In this document: positions 34,100-45,894 of the stretch, piece by piece
Layout of the letters: each line of letters opens with the position of its first letter
Numbering within the stretch: the stretch's first letter is position 1
Source of the DNA: Olsenella sp. An285
Lineage (GTDB): Bacteria; Actinomycetota; Coriobacteriia; Coriobacteriales; Atopobiaceae
Direction of reading: 5' to 3'
DNA: 64,000 nt
NCBI RefSeq assembly: GCF_002159625.1
Contig: NZ_NFIZ01000010.1
Location: forward strand, 1-64,000
Notes under the pieces: model-generated
The model's input: the letters and a program-made list of their open reading frames with translations, nothing else
What the model was told of the DNA's origin: nothing
The model's database searches: none
Translations under genes and position numbers: made by a program

Positions 34100-34996
34100 C
34101 TACTCCCGGGCGCGGGGGTGTGCCGCGAGGTACACGCGCCGGATGTGGCTGCGGTCCACGTGGGTGTAGAGCTGCGTCGTGGCGATGTTGGCGTGACCGA
34201 GGAGCTCCTGTACCACGCGCAGGTCCGCCCCGCCCTCGAGCAGGTGCGTGGCAAAGCTGTGGCGCAGCGTGTGGGGATGCAGCCCCGAGATGCCCGCCAC
34301 GCGCCCGTACCTCTCCACGATCGCGTGGACGGACTGCCGGGAGAGGCGCCCGCCGCGCGCGTTGAGGAAGACCGCGGCCGTGGGACGGCGGCCCACGAGG
34401 GCGCCGCGCCCGCGGTCGAGGTAGGAGCGCAGCGCCCCCTCCGCGGCTCCGAGCACGGGAACCACGCGCTCCTTCTCGCCCTTGCCAAAGACGCGCAGGA
34501 GCCCCTCGTCAAGAAGGACGGCGCGCAGGTCGAGCCCGGTGAGCTCGCTCGCGCGAAGGCCGCAGCCGTAGAGCACCTCCAGGATGGCGTGGTCGCGCAG
34601 GCCGGCGGGGGTCTGTGGGAAGGGCTGGTCCAGGAGGCGCTCGGCGTCCTCCACGGAGATCACGTCCGGCAGGCGCGAGGGCTTGGCGGGGAGCGGCAGG
34701 TCGGAGGTGGGATAGGCACGGCAGATCTCGTCGGAGACCATGAAGCGGTGGAACCCCTTGATGGCCGAGACCGCGCGCTCGACGGAGGCGGGCGCCAGCC
34801 CCACGTCCACGAGGTCGGCCACGTGCGCCTCCACGAGCTCGCGCGTCACGCCCTCCGGGTCCGTGACGCCGCGCTCGGCGAGCCAGCCCAGGTAGCGCCT
34901 GAGGTCGCGGCCGTACGCCCCGACCGTGTTGGACGAGCTCCCCCGCTCCACGGTGAGGTAGCCCAGGTACTCCGTGAGGGCACGCTCGAGGTCCAT
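34100..34996 (-). CDS. xerD: Tyrosine recombinase XerD-like
   Basis: Site-specific recombinase for chromosome dimer resolution at dif. The 298 residues comprise an N-terminal SAM-like core-binding domain (1-100) and a catalytic domain with Arg148 (GCGLRASEL), Lys172 (GKGEKER), His242-x-x-Arg245 (HPHTLRHSFATHLL), His268 (LLGHANI) and nucleophile Tyr277 (QLYTHV). It has normal length and is located among housekeeping genes downstream of pyrG, so it is a chromosomal Xer protein rather than a mobile-element integrase. Confidence 0.93.
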   Translation of the reverse strand: MDLERALTEYLGYLTVERGSSSNTVGAYGRDLRRYLGWLAERGVTDPEGVTRELVEAHVADLVDVGLAPASVERAVSAIKGFHRFMVSDEICRAYPTSDLPLPAKPSRLPDVISVEDAERLLDQPFPQTPAGLRDHAILEVLYGCGLRASELTGLDLRAVLLDEGLLRVFGKGEKERVVPVLGAAEGALRSYLDRGRGALVGRRPTAAVFLNARGGRLSRQSVHAIVERYGRVAGISGLHPHTLRHSFATHLLEGGADLRVVQELLGHANIATTQLYTHVDRSHIRRVYLAAHPRARE

Positions 34997-35039
34997 CCGC
35001 CCCTCCCCTCGTCCTTCTCGCCGTCTCTTCTCAACAACC

Positions 35040-37791
<2,752 letters not shown>

Positions 37792-37966
37792 GTGCGCTCC
37801 CCTCTCGTGCGACGTTGTGGCCATTCTCGCACAACGGCAGGAGGTCGCGCGGGCGGACGCGACGGAGTCCTGGTGCGGGCGGACGCTCTACGGGGCGGAA
37901 ACGTCCGGCGGAACCCAAGACCCGTGGGAACGGGAAAGTCCTGGGCGCTGGCGGACGGCTTGAAAG

Positions 37967-39604
37967 CTACCGAGAAGAGCCGGCGCGCTCGGCCAGCATC
38001 TCGCGAGCGAGGTCGAGGCTCGCGGCGCCGGTGTCACCGGAGAGCATGCGGGCCACCTCCGCCACGCGCTCCTCGCCCGAGATCTCCGCGAGCGTGGTCT
38101 CGGGCACGTCACCCGCGCTCTTGCGCACGAGGTAGTGCTTCTGCGCGGCCACCGCAACCTGCGCGAGGTGCGTGACCACGATCACCTGGTGGGTCTTTGC
38201 CAGTCGCGCGAGCACGCTCGCGAGCGCCACGGCCGTGGCCCCGCCCACGCCGGCGTCGACCTCGTCGAAGACCAGGGTCTCGCAGTCGTCCGCCTCGCCC
38301 AGGACCACCTTGCAGGCAAGCATCACGCGGCTGACCTCGCCGCCCGAGGCTATGCGGCGGAGCGGCCGCGCCGTGAGGCCCGCTGCCGGACGGTACAGGA
38401 GCTCGACGCGAGAAGGGCCGCGGCGCCCCCACTCCGCGCGCGGGAGGCGCTCCTGCGAGACCTCGAGCTCGGCCGTCCCCATCTCGAGAAACGCCATCTG
38501 CTCGGTGACCGCCGCCGCCAGCCGGGGCGCGGCCTCGGCGCGCACGGCATCGAGCGCGTCGGCCGCCTCGGCGAGCGCGGCCTCGCGACGCTCGAGCTCC
38601 TCGGCGGCGCGGCGCTCGAGCTCGCCGCCGTCGCTCGCCGCGGCGACCACCTCGCGGGCGCGCTCGCGGCGCTCCAGGACGTCCGCCATGCCCGGGCCGT
38701 AGGAGCGCATGAGGCCCTGGAGCTTTGCCATGCGCTCCTGCAGACGCTCGAGCTCCTCGGGGTCAAAGTCCAGGCCGCTCGCGTAGCCGCGCAGCTCAGA
38801 GGAGACGTCCTCGACGTCTATGAGCGCGCTCTCGAGGGCGCGCGCCCACTTTCCGAGCGCGGCGTCGTAGCGAGACGCGTCCTCGAGCGCGCGCACGGCG
38901 TCGCCCAGCGCGTCACAGGCACCGCCCTCGCCGGATATGAGCTCGCGCGCCCCTGCGGCAGCCTCCATGAGGGCCTCGCCGTGCTCCACGCGCGGGAGCT
39001 CGGCCTCGAGCTCCTCGAGCTCGCCCTCACGGGGGTCAACCTCGTCTATGCGCCGCAGCACGAAGGCGGCCTCGTCGAGCCGCTCCCCCGTGGCGCGGCT
39101 CATCTCGCGCACGCGCTCGAGCTCTGCCGCCGCCTCCCCCGCGGCGTCGAGCGCCACCTGGTAGGCCTGCAGGGCCTCGGCCGCAGCGGCGCCGATCCAC
39201 GAGTCGAGCATGTCGACGTGCGTCTGGACGGAGAGCAGGCGCTGGTGCTCGTGCTGGCCGCAGAGGTCGACGGTGGCCCCCACGCGCGCCGCGAGCTCGC
39301 GCACGCTCGCCATGCGCCCGTCAAGCTCCACGCGCCCGCGGCCGTCGGCGCCCACGCGCCTGCGCACGATCGTTCCGTCCTCGTCGTCGCCGCGCAGGAA
39401 GAGACGTCCCTCCACCTCGAGGGCGTCCGAGCCCTCGCGCACCATTCCGGCGTCCGAGCGCTCCCCCACCAGCAGCTTGATGGAGGAGAGCAGCGCCGTC
39501 TTGCCCGCGCCCGTCTCTCCCGTGAGCACGGTGAGGCCGGAGGCGGGCTCGATGGAGGCGTCCCTAATGAGCGCGACGTTGCGCGCGCGAAGCTCGTCGA
39601 TCAT
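37967..39604 (-). CDS. recN: DNA repair ATPase RecN
   Basis: SMC-like protein for double-strand break repair. 545 residues: Walker A TGETGAGKTALLSS near residue 30, a long coiled coil (about 150-350) and a C-terminal head with LRRIASGGEVSRVMLACK (ABC signature) and Walker B LVFDEVDAGVGG. The usual GAGKS has Thr in place of Ser, which still binds Mg. The ATG at 39604 lies 55 bases after nadK; a longer frame upstream covers nadK shadow sequence. The nadK-recN pairing with tlyA is common in Gram-positive genomes. Confidence 0.95.
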   Translation of the reverse strand: MIDELRARNVALIRDASIEPASGLTVLTGETGAGKTALLSSIKLLVGERSDAGMVREGSDALEVEGRLFLRGDDEDGTIVRRRVGADGRGRVELDGRMASVRELAARVGATVDLCGQHEHQRLLSVQTHVDMLDSWIGAAAAEALQAYQVALDAAGEAAAELERVREMSRATGERLDEAAFVLRRIDEVDPREGELEELEAELPRVEHGEALMEAAAGARELISGEGGACDALGDAVRALEDASRYDAALGKWARALESALIDVEDVSSELRGYASGLDFDPEELERLQERMAKLQGLMRSYGPGMADVLERRERAREVVAAASDGGELERRAAEELERREAALAEAADALDAVRAEAAPRLAAAVTEQMAFLEMGTAELEVSQERLPRAEWGRRGPSRVELLYRPAAGLTARPLRRIASGGEVSRVMLACKVVLGEADDCETLVFDEVDAGVGGATAVALASVLARLAKTHQVIVVTHLAQVAVAAQKHYLVRKSAGDVPETTLAEISGEERVAEVARMLSGDTGAASLDLAREMLAERAGSSR

Positions 39605-39659
39605 GCGGCGACACCGTCCCTTGCGCCGCAGGCCCGCCCGCAACCCTGGCTCGATGCGC

Positions 39660-40517
39660 TCACTTGCCCACCTGCCCGTAGAAGACGCGGGAGACCGAGT
39701 CGTAGAAGCTCTGGGCGCTGCGGTCCAGAAGGACGAGATCGCCCGGACCCCTGCGCACACAGGCGCGCACCCCGCGCCATCCCTTCTCGCGCGGGACGGG
39801 CTGGCCGTCCGCAAAGAAGTGGCGCATGACGGGGCGCTCGGGGCTCATCTCGATCTCCACCACGTCCGCGGGAGAGGTGAGGAAGGCGCGCGCCATGATG
39901 GTGTGCGGGGCTATGGGCACGCACACCATGCCCGTGAACTCGGGCGTGACGATGGGGCCGCCCGCGGCGAGCGCGTAGCCGGTGGAGCCGGTCGCCGTGG
40001 AGACCACGAAGCCGTCGCCGCGAAGGCGGTCGATGTGCTTGCCGGAGACGGAGACGTCGAACTCGACCATGTTGCCCGCCCCGCCGCGCGAGACCGCGAA
40101 GTCGTTGAGGGCGAAGCAGTGCCGGGAGTGGGTGCCGCCCTCCTTGTCCTCGAACTCGCACTCTATGTCCAGCGTGGCGCGGCGCGAGACGTGGAGCTCG
40201 CCCGCGAGGGCGTCTCCCACGGTGACGATGAGGTCCTCGGGGCCGGCAGCGGTGAGAAAGCCGAGGTGGCCATAGGAGATGCCCACCACGGGCACCCCGG
40301 TGTAGCCGACGATCCTCGCGGCGCGCAGCAGCGTGCCGTCACCACCGAGCGAGACCACGAGGTCGCAGCCCTCGGCGGAGTCGTCGGCATCTGGGAAGAG
40401 CTTCTTGTCGCGGGCCCATACCACGTCCGCGCCCTGATCGAAGAGCCAGTCCTCGAGATGGCGCGCGCCCTCCAGGGCGTCGGGACGCGAGTAGTTGGGA
40501 ACGATGAGAACCTTCAC
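39660..40517 (-). CDS. nadK: NAD kinase
   Basis: Phosphorylates NAD to NADP. 285 residues. The GGDGT motif is at residues 58-62, followed by GISYGHLGFL, NDFAVSRGG and TATGSTGYALAAGGP. The GTG at 40517 was chosen because AAGGAG lies eight bases upstream; the in-frame ATG at 40559 would add 14 residues without a ribosome site. Confidence 0.95.
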   Translation of the reverse strand: MKVLIVPNYSRPDALEGARHLEDWLFDQGADVVWARDKKLFPDADDSAEGCDLVVSLGGDGTLLRAARIVGYTGVPVVGISYGHLGFLTAAGPEDLIVTVGDALAGELHVSRRATLDIECEFEDKEGGTHSRHCFALNDFAVSRGGAGNMVEFDVSVSGKHIDRLRGDGFVVSTATGSTGYALAAGGPIVTPEFTGMVCVPIAPHTIMARAFLTSPADVVEIEMSPERPVMRHFFADGQPVPREKGWRGVRACVRRGPGDLVLLDRSAQSFYDSVSRVFYGQVGK

Positions 40518-40614
40518 CCGTGGGTCTCCTTCTCGTAGGTTGCGTCTTGAGTGTATCACCGGAGGGCCCGATCCGAGCAGCCACCGCCCGACGTGCAGGC
40601 AAAGAGCGCGACGC

Positions 40615-40744
40615 GCGTTTGTAGGGTAGTTTCACACGCCCATCCCAGATACCCTACAAATGCAACGAGCTTCTGAGCAGGCAAAACATCTGTTTTCATT
40701 TGTAGGGTATCCGAAGGTGCGCCCGGCAAATGCCCTACAAACGC
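40615..40744. repeat. Four copies of TTTGTAGGG in alternating orientation
   Basis: GCGTTTGTAGGGTA (40615-40628), its near complement TACCCTACAAATGC (40650-40663), CATTTGTAGGGTA (40697-40709) and TGCCCTACAAACGC (40731-40744) alternate plus, minus, plus, minus. They form two inverted pairs of about 50 bases each and fill the gap between tlyA and nadK. Confidence 0.8.
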
Positions 40745-40756
40745 ACGGCACGGAGA

Positions 40757-41494
40757 CTATCGGCAACGCACGCCGCAGAGCAGGTACTCGACGTTGCCCT
40801 TGTGACCCGTGATGGGGCTCTCGCAGGTGCCCCTTACCATGAGACCCGCCTGCTCGAAGGCGCTCCGCACCCGCTCGAGCGCGGCCTCGCGCACCGCCGG
40901 GTCGCGGACCACGCCGCCCTCCCCCACGTCCTCGCGCGGGGCCTCGAACTGGGGCTTCACAAGGGTGAGGAAGGTCCCGCTCGGACGCAGCAGCTCCATG
41001 ACGGCAGGGAGAACCGTGGTGACCGAGGTGAAGGAGACGTCGCAGACTGCCAGGTTAGCGACACCAGAGCCCACGATGGCCGGAACGTCCACGATGTTGG
41101 TGCGCTCGAGCAGCCGCACGCGCGGATCCTGCCTGAGCTCCCAGGAAAACTGGGCGTAGCCCACGTCCACGGAGATGACGGACGCGGCGCCGCGCTTGAG
41201 CAGGCAGTCGGTGAAGCCGCCCGTGGAGCATCCCACGTCCAGGCAGGAGAGCCCCTCCGGGTCCACGTCAAAGGCGGAGAGGCCGCGCTCGAGCTTGAGG
41301 CCGCCGCGGCTCACGTAGCGAGAGCGCCCGCGCACGTGCAGGTCAATCCCGGGGCGCACCTGCTCGCCCGGGGAGGTGAGGCGTCGGTCCGTGGTGGAGA
41401 CCTCGCCGGCCATGACGGCGCGCATCGCCTCGTCCCTTGTCGAGAAGAACCCCTGCTCGACGAGCTCTGCGTCGAGGCGGCGGCGAGCGGCCAC
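40757..41494 (-). CDS. tlyA: TlyA family rRNA methyltransferase (putative hemolysin)
   Basis: A 245-residue protein with an N-terminal S4 RNA-binding domain (RLDAELVEQGFFSTRDEAMRAV type, residues 6-27) and a Rossmann methyltransferase domain with CLDVGCSTGGFTDCLL and the K-D-K-E type residues (LVKPQFE). Known members 2'-O-methylate 16S and 23S rRNA cytidines and affect capreomycin sensitivity. The GTG at 41494 starts one base after the xseB stop; an upstream in-frame ATG only overlaps xseB. Confidence 0.93.
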   Translation of the reverse strand: MAARRRLDAELVEQGFFSTRDEAMRAVMAGEVSTTDRRLTSPGEQVRPGIDLHVRGRSRYVSRGGLKLERGLSAFDVDPEGLSCLDVGCSTGGFTDCLLKRGAASVISVDVGYAQFSWELRQDPRVRLLERTNIVDVPAIVGSGVANLAVCDVSFTSVTTVLPAVMELLRPSGTFLTLVKPQFEAPREDVGEGGVVRDPAVREAALERVRSAFEQAGLMVRGTCESPITGHKGNVEYLLCGVRCR

Positions 41495-41495
41495 G

Positions 41496-41816
41496 CTACG
41501 CCTCGTCGGGCGCGGCAGCGCCCTCGGGCGCGGGGTCGCCGTCCGGGGAGGCGTCGGCGTCCTTCTCGGGCGCCACCTGCCCCTCACCGGCGGCGGCCTG
41601 GCCCTGGGACTCCCCGAGGCGGGCCTCCTCCTCCGGGGAGAAGTCGGTGGTGTCCACGAGGCTCACGGCCTTGGAGCCAAGGGCGATGGCCTCGTCAAAG
41701 AGATCGAGCGAGCGCTCGAGGGAGACGTCCTTGTCGCGCACCTCGGAGACGATGACGTCCAGGCGCTCGGCGATGTCCCCGAAGGTCTGGTAGCCGGAGA
41801 CGTCAACCTTGGCCAT
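41496..41816 (-). CDS. xseB: Exodeoxyribonuclease VII small subunit
   Basis: A 106-residue protein. The first 60 residues form the XseB helical domain (YQTFGDIAERLDVIV, then LERSLDLFDEAIALG). The remainder is an acidic Ala/Pro/Asp-rich tail not normal for the family. No xseA is in this window. It overlaps the nusB stop by one base and is followed immediately by tlyA. Confidence 0.88.
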   Translation of the reverse strand: MAKVDVSGYQTFGDIAERLDVIVSEVRDKDVSLERSLDLFDEAIALGSKAVSLVDTTDFSPEEEARLGESQGQAAAGEGQVAPEKDADASPDGDPAPEGAAAPDEA

Positions 41817-42379
41817 TACTCGGCCTCCTCCGCAGCGTCCTCGGCAGCGGCGCCCTGCTCGGCAGCAGCTGCCTGCTCCTCAGCTGCGGCCGCGGCCTCG
41901 GCCGCAGCGGCCTCCGAGGCCGCTCTCGCCTCCGCGGCCTCGCGGGCAACGGCGACGACGTCCACGCCGGTGTCGAGGTCGTCCGCCACGCGGCCGAGGA
42001 CCCCGTTCACGAAGCGGGAGGACTCGTCGGTGCCGTAGGCCTTCGCCAGCTCGACGCACTCGTCGATGGCGACGGCCTGGTCAACCTCGTCGACGAAGAG
42101 CATCTCGTAGAGGGCCATCCTGAGGAGGTTGCGGTCCACGCCGTTCATGCGCGAGAGCGACCAGCCCGTCGAGCGCATGGAGATGACGGCATCGAGGTCG
42201 GGACGCATCTCGTCCACGCCCAGGGCGATCCTGCGGGCGTAGTCGTCCAGCGGCCCCTCGGAGAGCGCGAAGTCATCATCGAGGACCGAGAGAACGGCAC
42301 GGGAGTTGGCCTCCGCCTGAAAGAGCAGCTGGAGGGCCTGGCTGCGGGCAAGCGTGCGCCCGCCGAAGTGAGTGCTCAA
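41816..42379 (-). CDS. nusB: Transcription antitermination factor NusB
   Basis: All-helical RNA-binding protein that joins S10 in rRNA antitermination. 187 residues: the NusB fold (ARSQALQLLFQAE, then LLRMALYEMLF, IDECVELAKAYGTDESSRFVNGVLGRV) occupies 8-140. A 45-residue Ala/Glu-rich tail (EAAAAEEQAAAAEQ type) is an unusual addition. It lies in the conserved order efp-asp23-nusB, five bases after the Asp23 gene. Confidence 0.95.
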   Translation of the reverse strand: MSTHFGGRTLARSQALQLLFQAEANSRAVLSVLDDDFALSEGPLDDYARRIALGVDEMRPDLDAVISMRSTGWSLSRMNGVDRNLLRMALYEMLFVDEVDQAVAIDECVELAKAYGTDESSRFVNGVLGRVADDLDTGVDVVAVAREAAEARAASEAAAAEAAAAAEEQAAAAEQGAAAEDAAEEAE

Positions 42380-42385
42380 GTGAGG

Positions 42386-42748
42386 TTACTCCTTGGGGAA
42401 GACGAGGCTGTCAATGCACACGTCCACGGCGGCCACGCCAACGCCGATCTGCTCGGTGATGGCCTCGGCCACGGCTGCGCGAACGTCTGCCGCGAGCTTG
42501 GTGAACGGGTAGCCGTAGAAGACGGCGAGGTGCACGGTCACGTGGAGGGAGTCGTCCTCGACGGCGGACTCGACGGCCTTCTCGGGCGCGACGGTCCTGC
42601 TCGTGAAGACGGAGATGAGGCTCGAGGCGATGTCGTTGCCCCCCACGGAGGCGACCCCCTCGACGCGACGGGCGGCGATCGAGACAATCGTGGAGACGAC
42701 ATCCCTGGAGATGCCGATGCCAGAAACGTGGAGCTCGCTTTCGGCCAT
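42386..42748 (-). CDS. Asp23/Gls24 family envelope stress protein
   Basis: A 120-residue protein with the Asp23 pattern: HVSGIGISRDVVSTIVSIAARRVEGVASV at the start and VHLAVFYGYPFTKLAADVRAAVAEAI later. Family members form membrane-associated filaments and respond to cell wall stress. The gene sits between efp and nusB as in many Firmicutes and Actinobacteria. The ATG at 42748 has AGGAGGGT upstream; the longer frame is a readthrough of the leader. Confidence 0.9.
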   Translation of the reverse strand: MAESELHVSGIGISRDVVSTIVSIAARRVEGVASVGGNDIASSLISVFTSRTVAPEKAVESAVEDDSLHVTVHLAVFYGYPFTKLAADVRAAVAEAITEQIGVGVAAVDVCIDSLVFPKE

Positions 42749-42835
42749 GGAGACCCTCCTCGTCGAAACCGGGCCATGGGGCCCGTTGCGTCCATTCACC
42801 CAACCAGTATACCCGTTGCCGCCCCGCATGCACGG

Positions 42836-42873
42836 CCGACAAAATGCCCGCGGGGAGCGACGTCCCCGCGGGC
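42836..42873 (-). terminator. Terminator after efp
   Basis: A perfect 11-bp stem GCCCGCGGGGA/TCCCCGCGGGC (42846-42873) is followed on the minus strand by ATTTTG. It lies 24 bases after the efp stop. Confidence 0.75.
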
Positions 42874-42896
42874 AGGACCCTCTCTGAGGGGCTGAG

Positions 42897-43460
42897 CTAG
42901 ACGCGGCTCACGAACTTGCCGGTGCGGGTGTCCACCTTGATGCGCTCGCCCTGGTTGAGGTACATCGGAACCTGGATCACGGCGCCGGTCTCGATGGTGG
43001 CGGGCTTGGTGCCGCCCTGGACGGTGTCGCCCTTGAAGCCGGGGTCGGTCTCGGTGATCTCGGCCTCGATGAACATCGGGGGCTCGCAGCCCAGAAGCTC
43101 GGTGTCAGCGTAGAGGAGCTGGGCGTTGTCGTTCTCCTTGAACCACTTGGCGTTGTCGCCGATGAAGTCGGCGGGGAGCTCGACCTGCTCGTAGGTCTCG
43201 TTGTCCATGAAGTAGTAGGTGCCGCCGTCGTTGTAGAGGTACTGCATCTCCTTGGTGATGAGCTGCACGTTCTCGAACTTGGTGCCGGCGTTGCAGGTCT
43301 GGTCGATCACGCGGCCGGTCCTGAGGTCGCGGATCTTGTAGCGGACGAAGGCGCCGCCCTTGCCGGGCTTGACGTGCTGGAACTCAACGATGGTGTAGTA
43401 CTTGTCGTTGATCTTGAGGCCCATGCCGTTCTTGAAGTCTGCGGTGCTGATGGTTGCCAC
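42897..43460 (-). CDS. efp: Translation elongation factor P
   Basis: Relieves ribosome stalling at polyproline. 187 residues in three beta-barrel domains. The conserved loop KPGKGGAF places Lys34 at the tip that reaches the peptidyl-transferase centre. The C-terminal signature region (VPMYLNQGERIKVDTRTG) is intact. It has a terminator downstream and is separated from the PTS operon upstream by a palindromic element. Confidence 0.97.
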   Translation of the reverse strand: MATISTADFKNGMGLKINDKYYTIVEFQHVKPGKGGAFVRYKIRDLRTGRVIDQTCNAGTKFENVQLITKEMQYLYNDGGTYYFMDNETYEQVELPADFIGDNAKWFKENDNAQLLYADTELLGCEPPMFIEAEITETDPGFKGDTVQGGTKPATIETGAVIQVPMYLNQGERIKVDTRTGKFVSRV

Positions 43461-43563
43461 GTGTGCTCTTTTCCCTCTATGCCCGCTCGGGGCGCGTACA
43501 TACGACCCCGTATTCTAGCACGGGCTCGCCGCTACCAAGAAAACGCCAGAAAATGCCGAGAAT

Positions 43564-43608
43564 GGGACAGGGGGACGGAGCGGTGACAAAGCCCCCGTCC
43601 CCCTGTCA
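43564..43608. repeat. Stop-codon-linked palindromic element, copy 1
   Basis: GACAGGGGGACGG (43566-43578) pairs perfectly with CCGTCCCCCTGTC (43595-43607), with a 16-base loop. The right arm includes the TGA stop of the DUF956 gene. The same element, about 45 bases long, follows the TGA stops of two other genes at 50.6 and 62.7 kb. It probably acts as a hairpin terminator or 3'-end stabiliser. Confidence 0.8.
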
Positions 43609-43992
43609 CGCGCGCCCGGTGACGCGGTGCCAGAGGCCCACCACGCCGGCGCGCAGGACGCCGAAGAAGGTCTCGGAGCGCACGATCTTCTCGCCGCCCA
43701 CGTACTCGCGGATGGCGCGCAGGGCCTTGTGGTTGTTGCGCGTGGAGAAGGCGAAGTGGCCGTTCTCCTTGGTGAAGACCGCGAAGCGCGGGATGATGCG
43801 CCCGCCAAAGAGGACCGACGCCGCTATGTGGTCGATCTGGTCCCAGGGAATCTGGATGTAGTCCTCGACGTTGCGCTCGTTGTAGTACTCGAGGGCCTTG
43901 TCCCCCACCATCATGTTGCCCGTGGTGGTGAGCCCCACGAACATCGTGGCGGGGATGGCGAGGTCGACCTTGGTGTTGCGAGACTGAGCCAT
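43606..43992 (-). CDS. manO: DUF956 family protein of mannose PTS operon
   Basis: A 128-residue soluble protein of the DUF956 family (DLAIPATMFVGLTTTGNMMVGD, then IQIPWDQIDHIAASVLFGGR and PRFAVFTKENGHFAFSTRN). It is almost always the last gene of mannose-family PTS operons, as here after manZ. The function is thought to be regulatory but is not firmly known. A 10-bp inverted repeat GGGGCCGCGC/GCGCGGCCCC in the 112-base gap before it could reduce its expression relative to the permease. The symbol manO is used for streptococcal members and is tentative. Confidence 0.85.
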   Translation of the reverse strand: MAQSRNTKVDLAIPATMFVGLTTTGNMMVGDKALEYYNERNVEDYIQIPWDQIDHIAASVLFGGRIIPRFAVFTKENGHFAFSTRNNHKALRAIREYVGGEKIVRSETFFGVLRAGVVGLWHRVTGRA

Positions 43993-44104
43993 GGGAGAGC
44001 CCGTTCCTTTCCGAGATAGGCGAGGGGCCGCGCCCCCGCACGAAATGCCATTGTGACACTTCCTGTGAGAGCGCGGCCCCGAGAAGTCGGGCTGGCCGAA
44101 TGCC

Positions 44105-45049
44105 TTAGAGGATACCGGCGAGGTGGCCGAGGATGCCCACGGCGAACATGCCGATGATGATGGCGATCGGGGAGACCTTCTTCTTGAGCAGCCAGCAGCA
44201 GAGCAGCGTGACGGCCACGGCCGCGAGGCCGGGGATCAGCTGGTCGAGGTTGGCCTGGAGGGTGGTCACCTTGTCGACGTCAAGGCCGGTCGCACCAAGG
44301 GAGCTGTAGGAAGACAGCGCGCTCTTGATGGCGTCCGCGACGCCCTGGCCGCCGCCGTTGGCGGTCTCTGCGATGGCGTTCCAGTCGATGTAGGCGCCCT
44401 CGGACTGCGTGACGGTGGAGACGATCGGGGTGAACTTGATGGACACCCAGCGCTCGACCAGCGCGCCGATGACGAACATACCAAGGATGGAGGCACCCTC
44501 GGTGATCTTGCCCATGATGCCGCCGGAGAGGTCCTTGGTGATGGACGTGCCGAGCTGGTAGCCAAACTCCTGCGTGTACCACTCGAACGCCAGACGGATG
44601 ACGTTCCAGGCGACGAAGAACAGGATCGGGCCCATGATGGAGCCGCCCATGGCGAGGGAGGCACCCAGAGCGCCGAGCAGCGGGCGAAGGGTGAACCAGA
44701 AGACGGGGTCGCCGACGCCGGCGAGCGGGCCCATCATGCCGACCTTGACGCCCTGGATGGCCGCGTCCTCAACGGGGGTGCCGTTGGCACGGTCCTCCTC
44801 GAGGGCGAGCGTGACGCCGATGACCGGGGACGACACGTAGGGGTGCGTGTTGTAGAACTCCATGTGGCGCTTGAGGGCCGCGATCTGGTCTTCCTTGTTG
44901 GGGTAGAGCTTCTTGATGGCGGGGATCATCGAGAAGCACCAGCCGCCGTTCTGCATGCGCTCGTAGTTCCAGGAGCCCTGGAGGTACTGGTGGCGGAACC
45001 AAACCGCAAGGCGGTCGTTCTTGGAGAGCGTGATCTTCTTGTCTGCCAT
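44105..45049 (-). CDS. manZ: PTS mannose-family EIID component
   Basis: Membrane subunit of a mannose/fructose/sorbose-type permease. The 314 residues begin with a cytoplasmic part (FRHQYLQGSWNYERMQNGGWCFSM, the EIID signature) followed by GVKVGMMGPLAGVGDP and several membrane helices toward the C-terminus. It partners with EIIC to form the channel. 19 bases separate it from manY. Confidence 0.95.
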   Translation of the reverse strand: MADKKITLSKNDRLAVWFRHQYLQGSWNYERMQNGGWCFSMIPAIKKLYPNKEDQIAALKRHMEFYNTHPYVSSPVIGVTLALEEDRANGTPVEDAAIQGVKVGMMGPLAGVGDPVFWFTLRPLLGALGASLAMGGSIMGPILFFVAWNVIRLAFEWYTQEFGYQLGTSITKDLSGGIMGKITEGASILGMFVIGALVERWVSIKFTPIVSTVTQSEGAYIDWNAIAETANGGGQGVADAIKSALSSYSSLGATGLDVDKVTTLQANLDQLIPGLAAVAVTLLCCWLLKKKVSPIAIIIGMFAVGILGHLAGIL

Positions 45050-45068
45050 TTAAGCCTCTCCTCCCTTC

Positions 45069-45881
45069 CTACTCGTAGTCGTCCAGGATGTCGCCGAGCG
45101 GGTCGCCCGAGCCGGCAGCGCCGGCACCGGACTTGGCAACCTCCTTGAGGCCCAGGTAGATGAGGGCCATGGAGACGCCGATGACGCCGAGGGCGATGAG
45201 GGTGAGCTGGGAGATGGCGGCGAGGCAGAAGCCCAGCGCGAAGAACGGCCAGACCTCCTTGGTCGCCATCATGTTGATGACCATGGCGTAGCCGACGGCC
45301 GCGACCATGCCGCCGCCGATGGTCATGCCCTCGTTGAGCCACGCGGGCATCATGTTGAGGGCGCCCATGACGGCCTCGGACGGGATGAAGCAGAGGGCAG
45401 CGGCCGGGATGGCGATGCGGATGCCCTGCAGGCAGATGGCGATGATCGACCACATGTCGATGGCGGCAAAGTTGCCCTTCTCAGCGGCGCCGTCCATGAA
45501 GTGGACGATGGGGATGGCAATCGTACGGACGATCATCGTGAGGAAGAGGCCAGCCACGGACAGCGGCACGGCCACGGCGATGGCCGTGGAGATGGCCGTG
45601 GCCTGGTCGGAGCCGCCGATTAGGGCGATGACCATGAGAATTGCCGATGCCACGGAGGCGAGGGCGGCGTCAGGGGCGACGGCGGCGCCGACGTTGGCCC
45701 AGCCGAGGGCCATCATCTGCAGGGTGCCGCCGAGGATGATGCCGGCCTCGAGGTAGCCGGAGACCAGACCGATGAGCGTGCAGGCGACGAGCGGCTGGTG
45801 GAACTGCCACTGGTCGAGAACGCCTTCCATGCCGGCGAGGAAGGCAACAAAGACAATCAGGATGATTGTGAATACCGACAT
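45069..45881 (-). CDS. manY: PTS mannose-family EIIC component
   Basis: A 270-residue membrane protein with about seven helices. Typical motifs are GYLEAGIILGGTLQMMALGWANVGAAVAPD-like (residues 43-72), in the sugar-binding part of EIIC. It forms the transport core with EIID. It follows manX by 13 bases. Confidence 0.95.
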   Translation of the reverse strand: MSVFTIILIVFVAFLAGMEGVLDQWQFHQPLVACTLIGLVSGYLEAGIILGGTLQMMALGWANVGAAVAPDAALASVASAILMVIALIGGSDQATAISTAIAVAVPLSVAGLFLTMIVRTIAIPIVHFMDGAAEKGNFAAIDMWSIIAICLQGIRIAIPAAALCFIPSEAVMGALNMMPAWLNEGMTIGGGMVAAVGYAMVINMMATKEVWPFFALGFCLAAISQLTLIALGVIGVSMALIYLGLKEVAKSGAGAAGSGDPLGDILDDYE

Positions 45882-45894
45882 GTTTCCCTCCTTC

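Noticed and set aside
34100-34996. Integrase of a mobile element
   Set aside because: Length and motifs fit chromosomal XerD, the neighbours are housekeeping genes, and there is no attachment-site duplication or phage gene.
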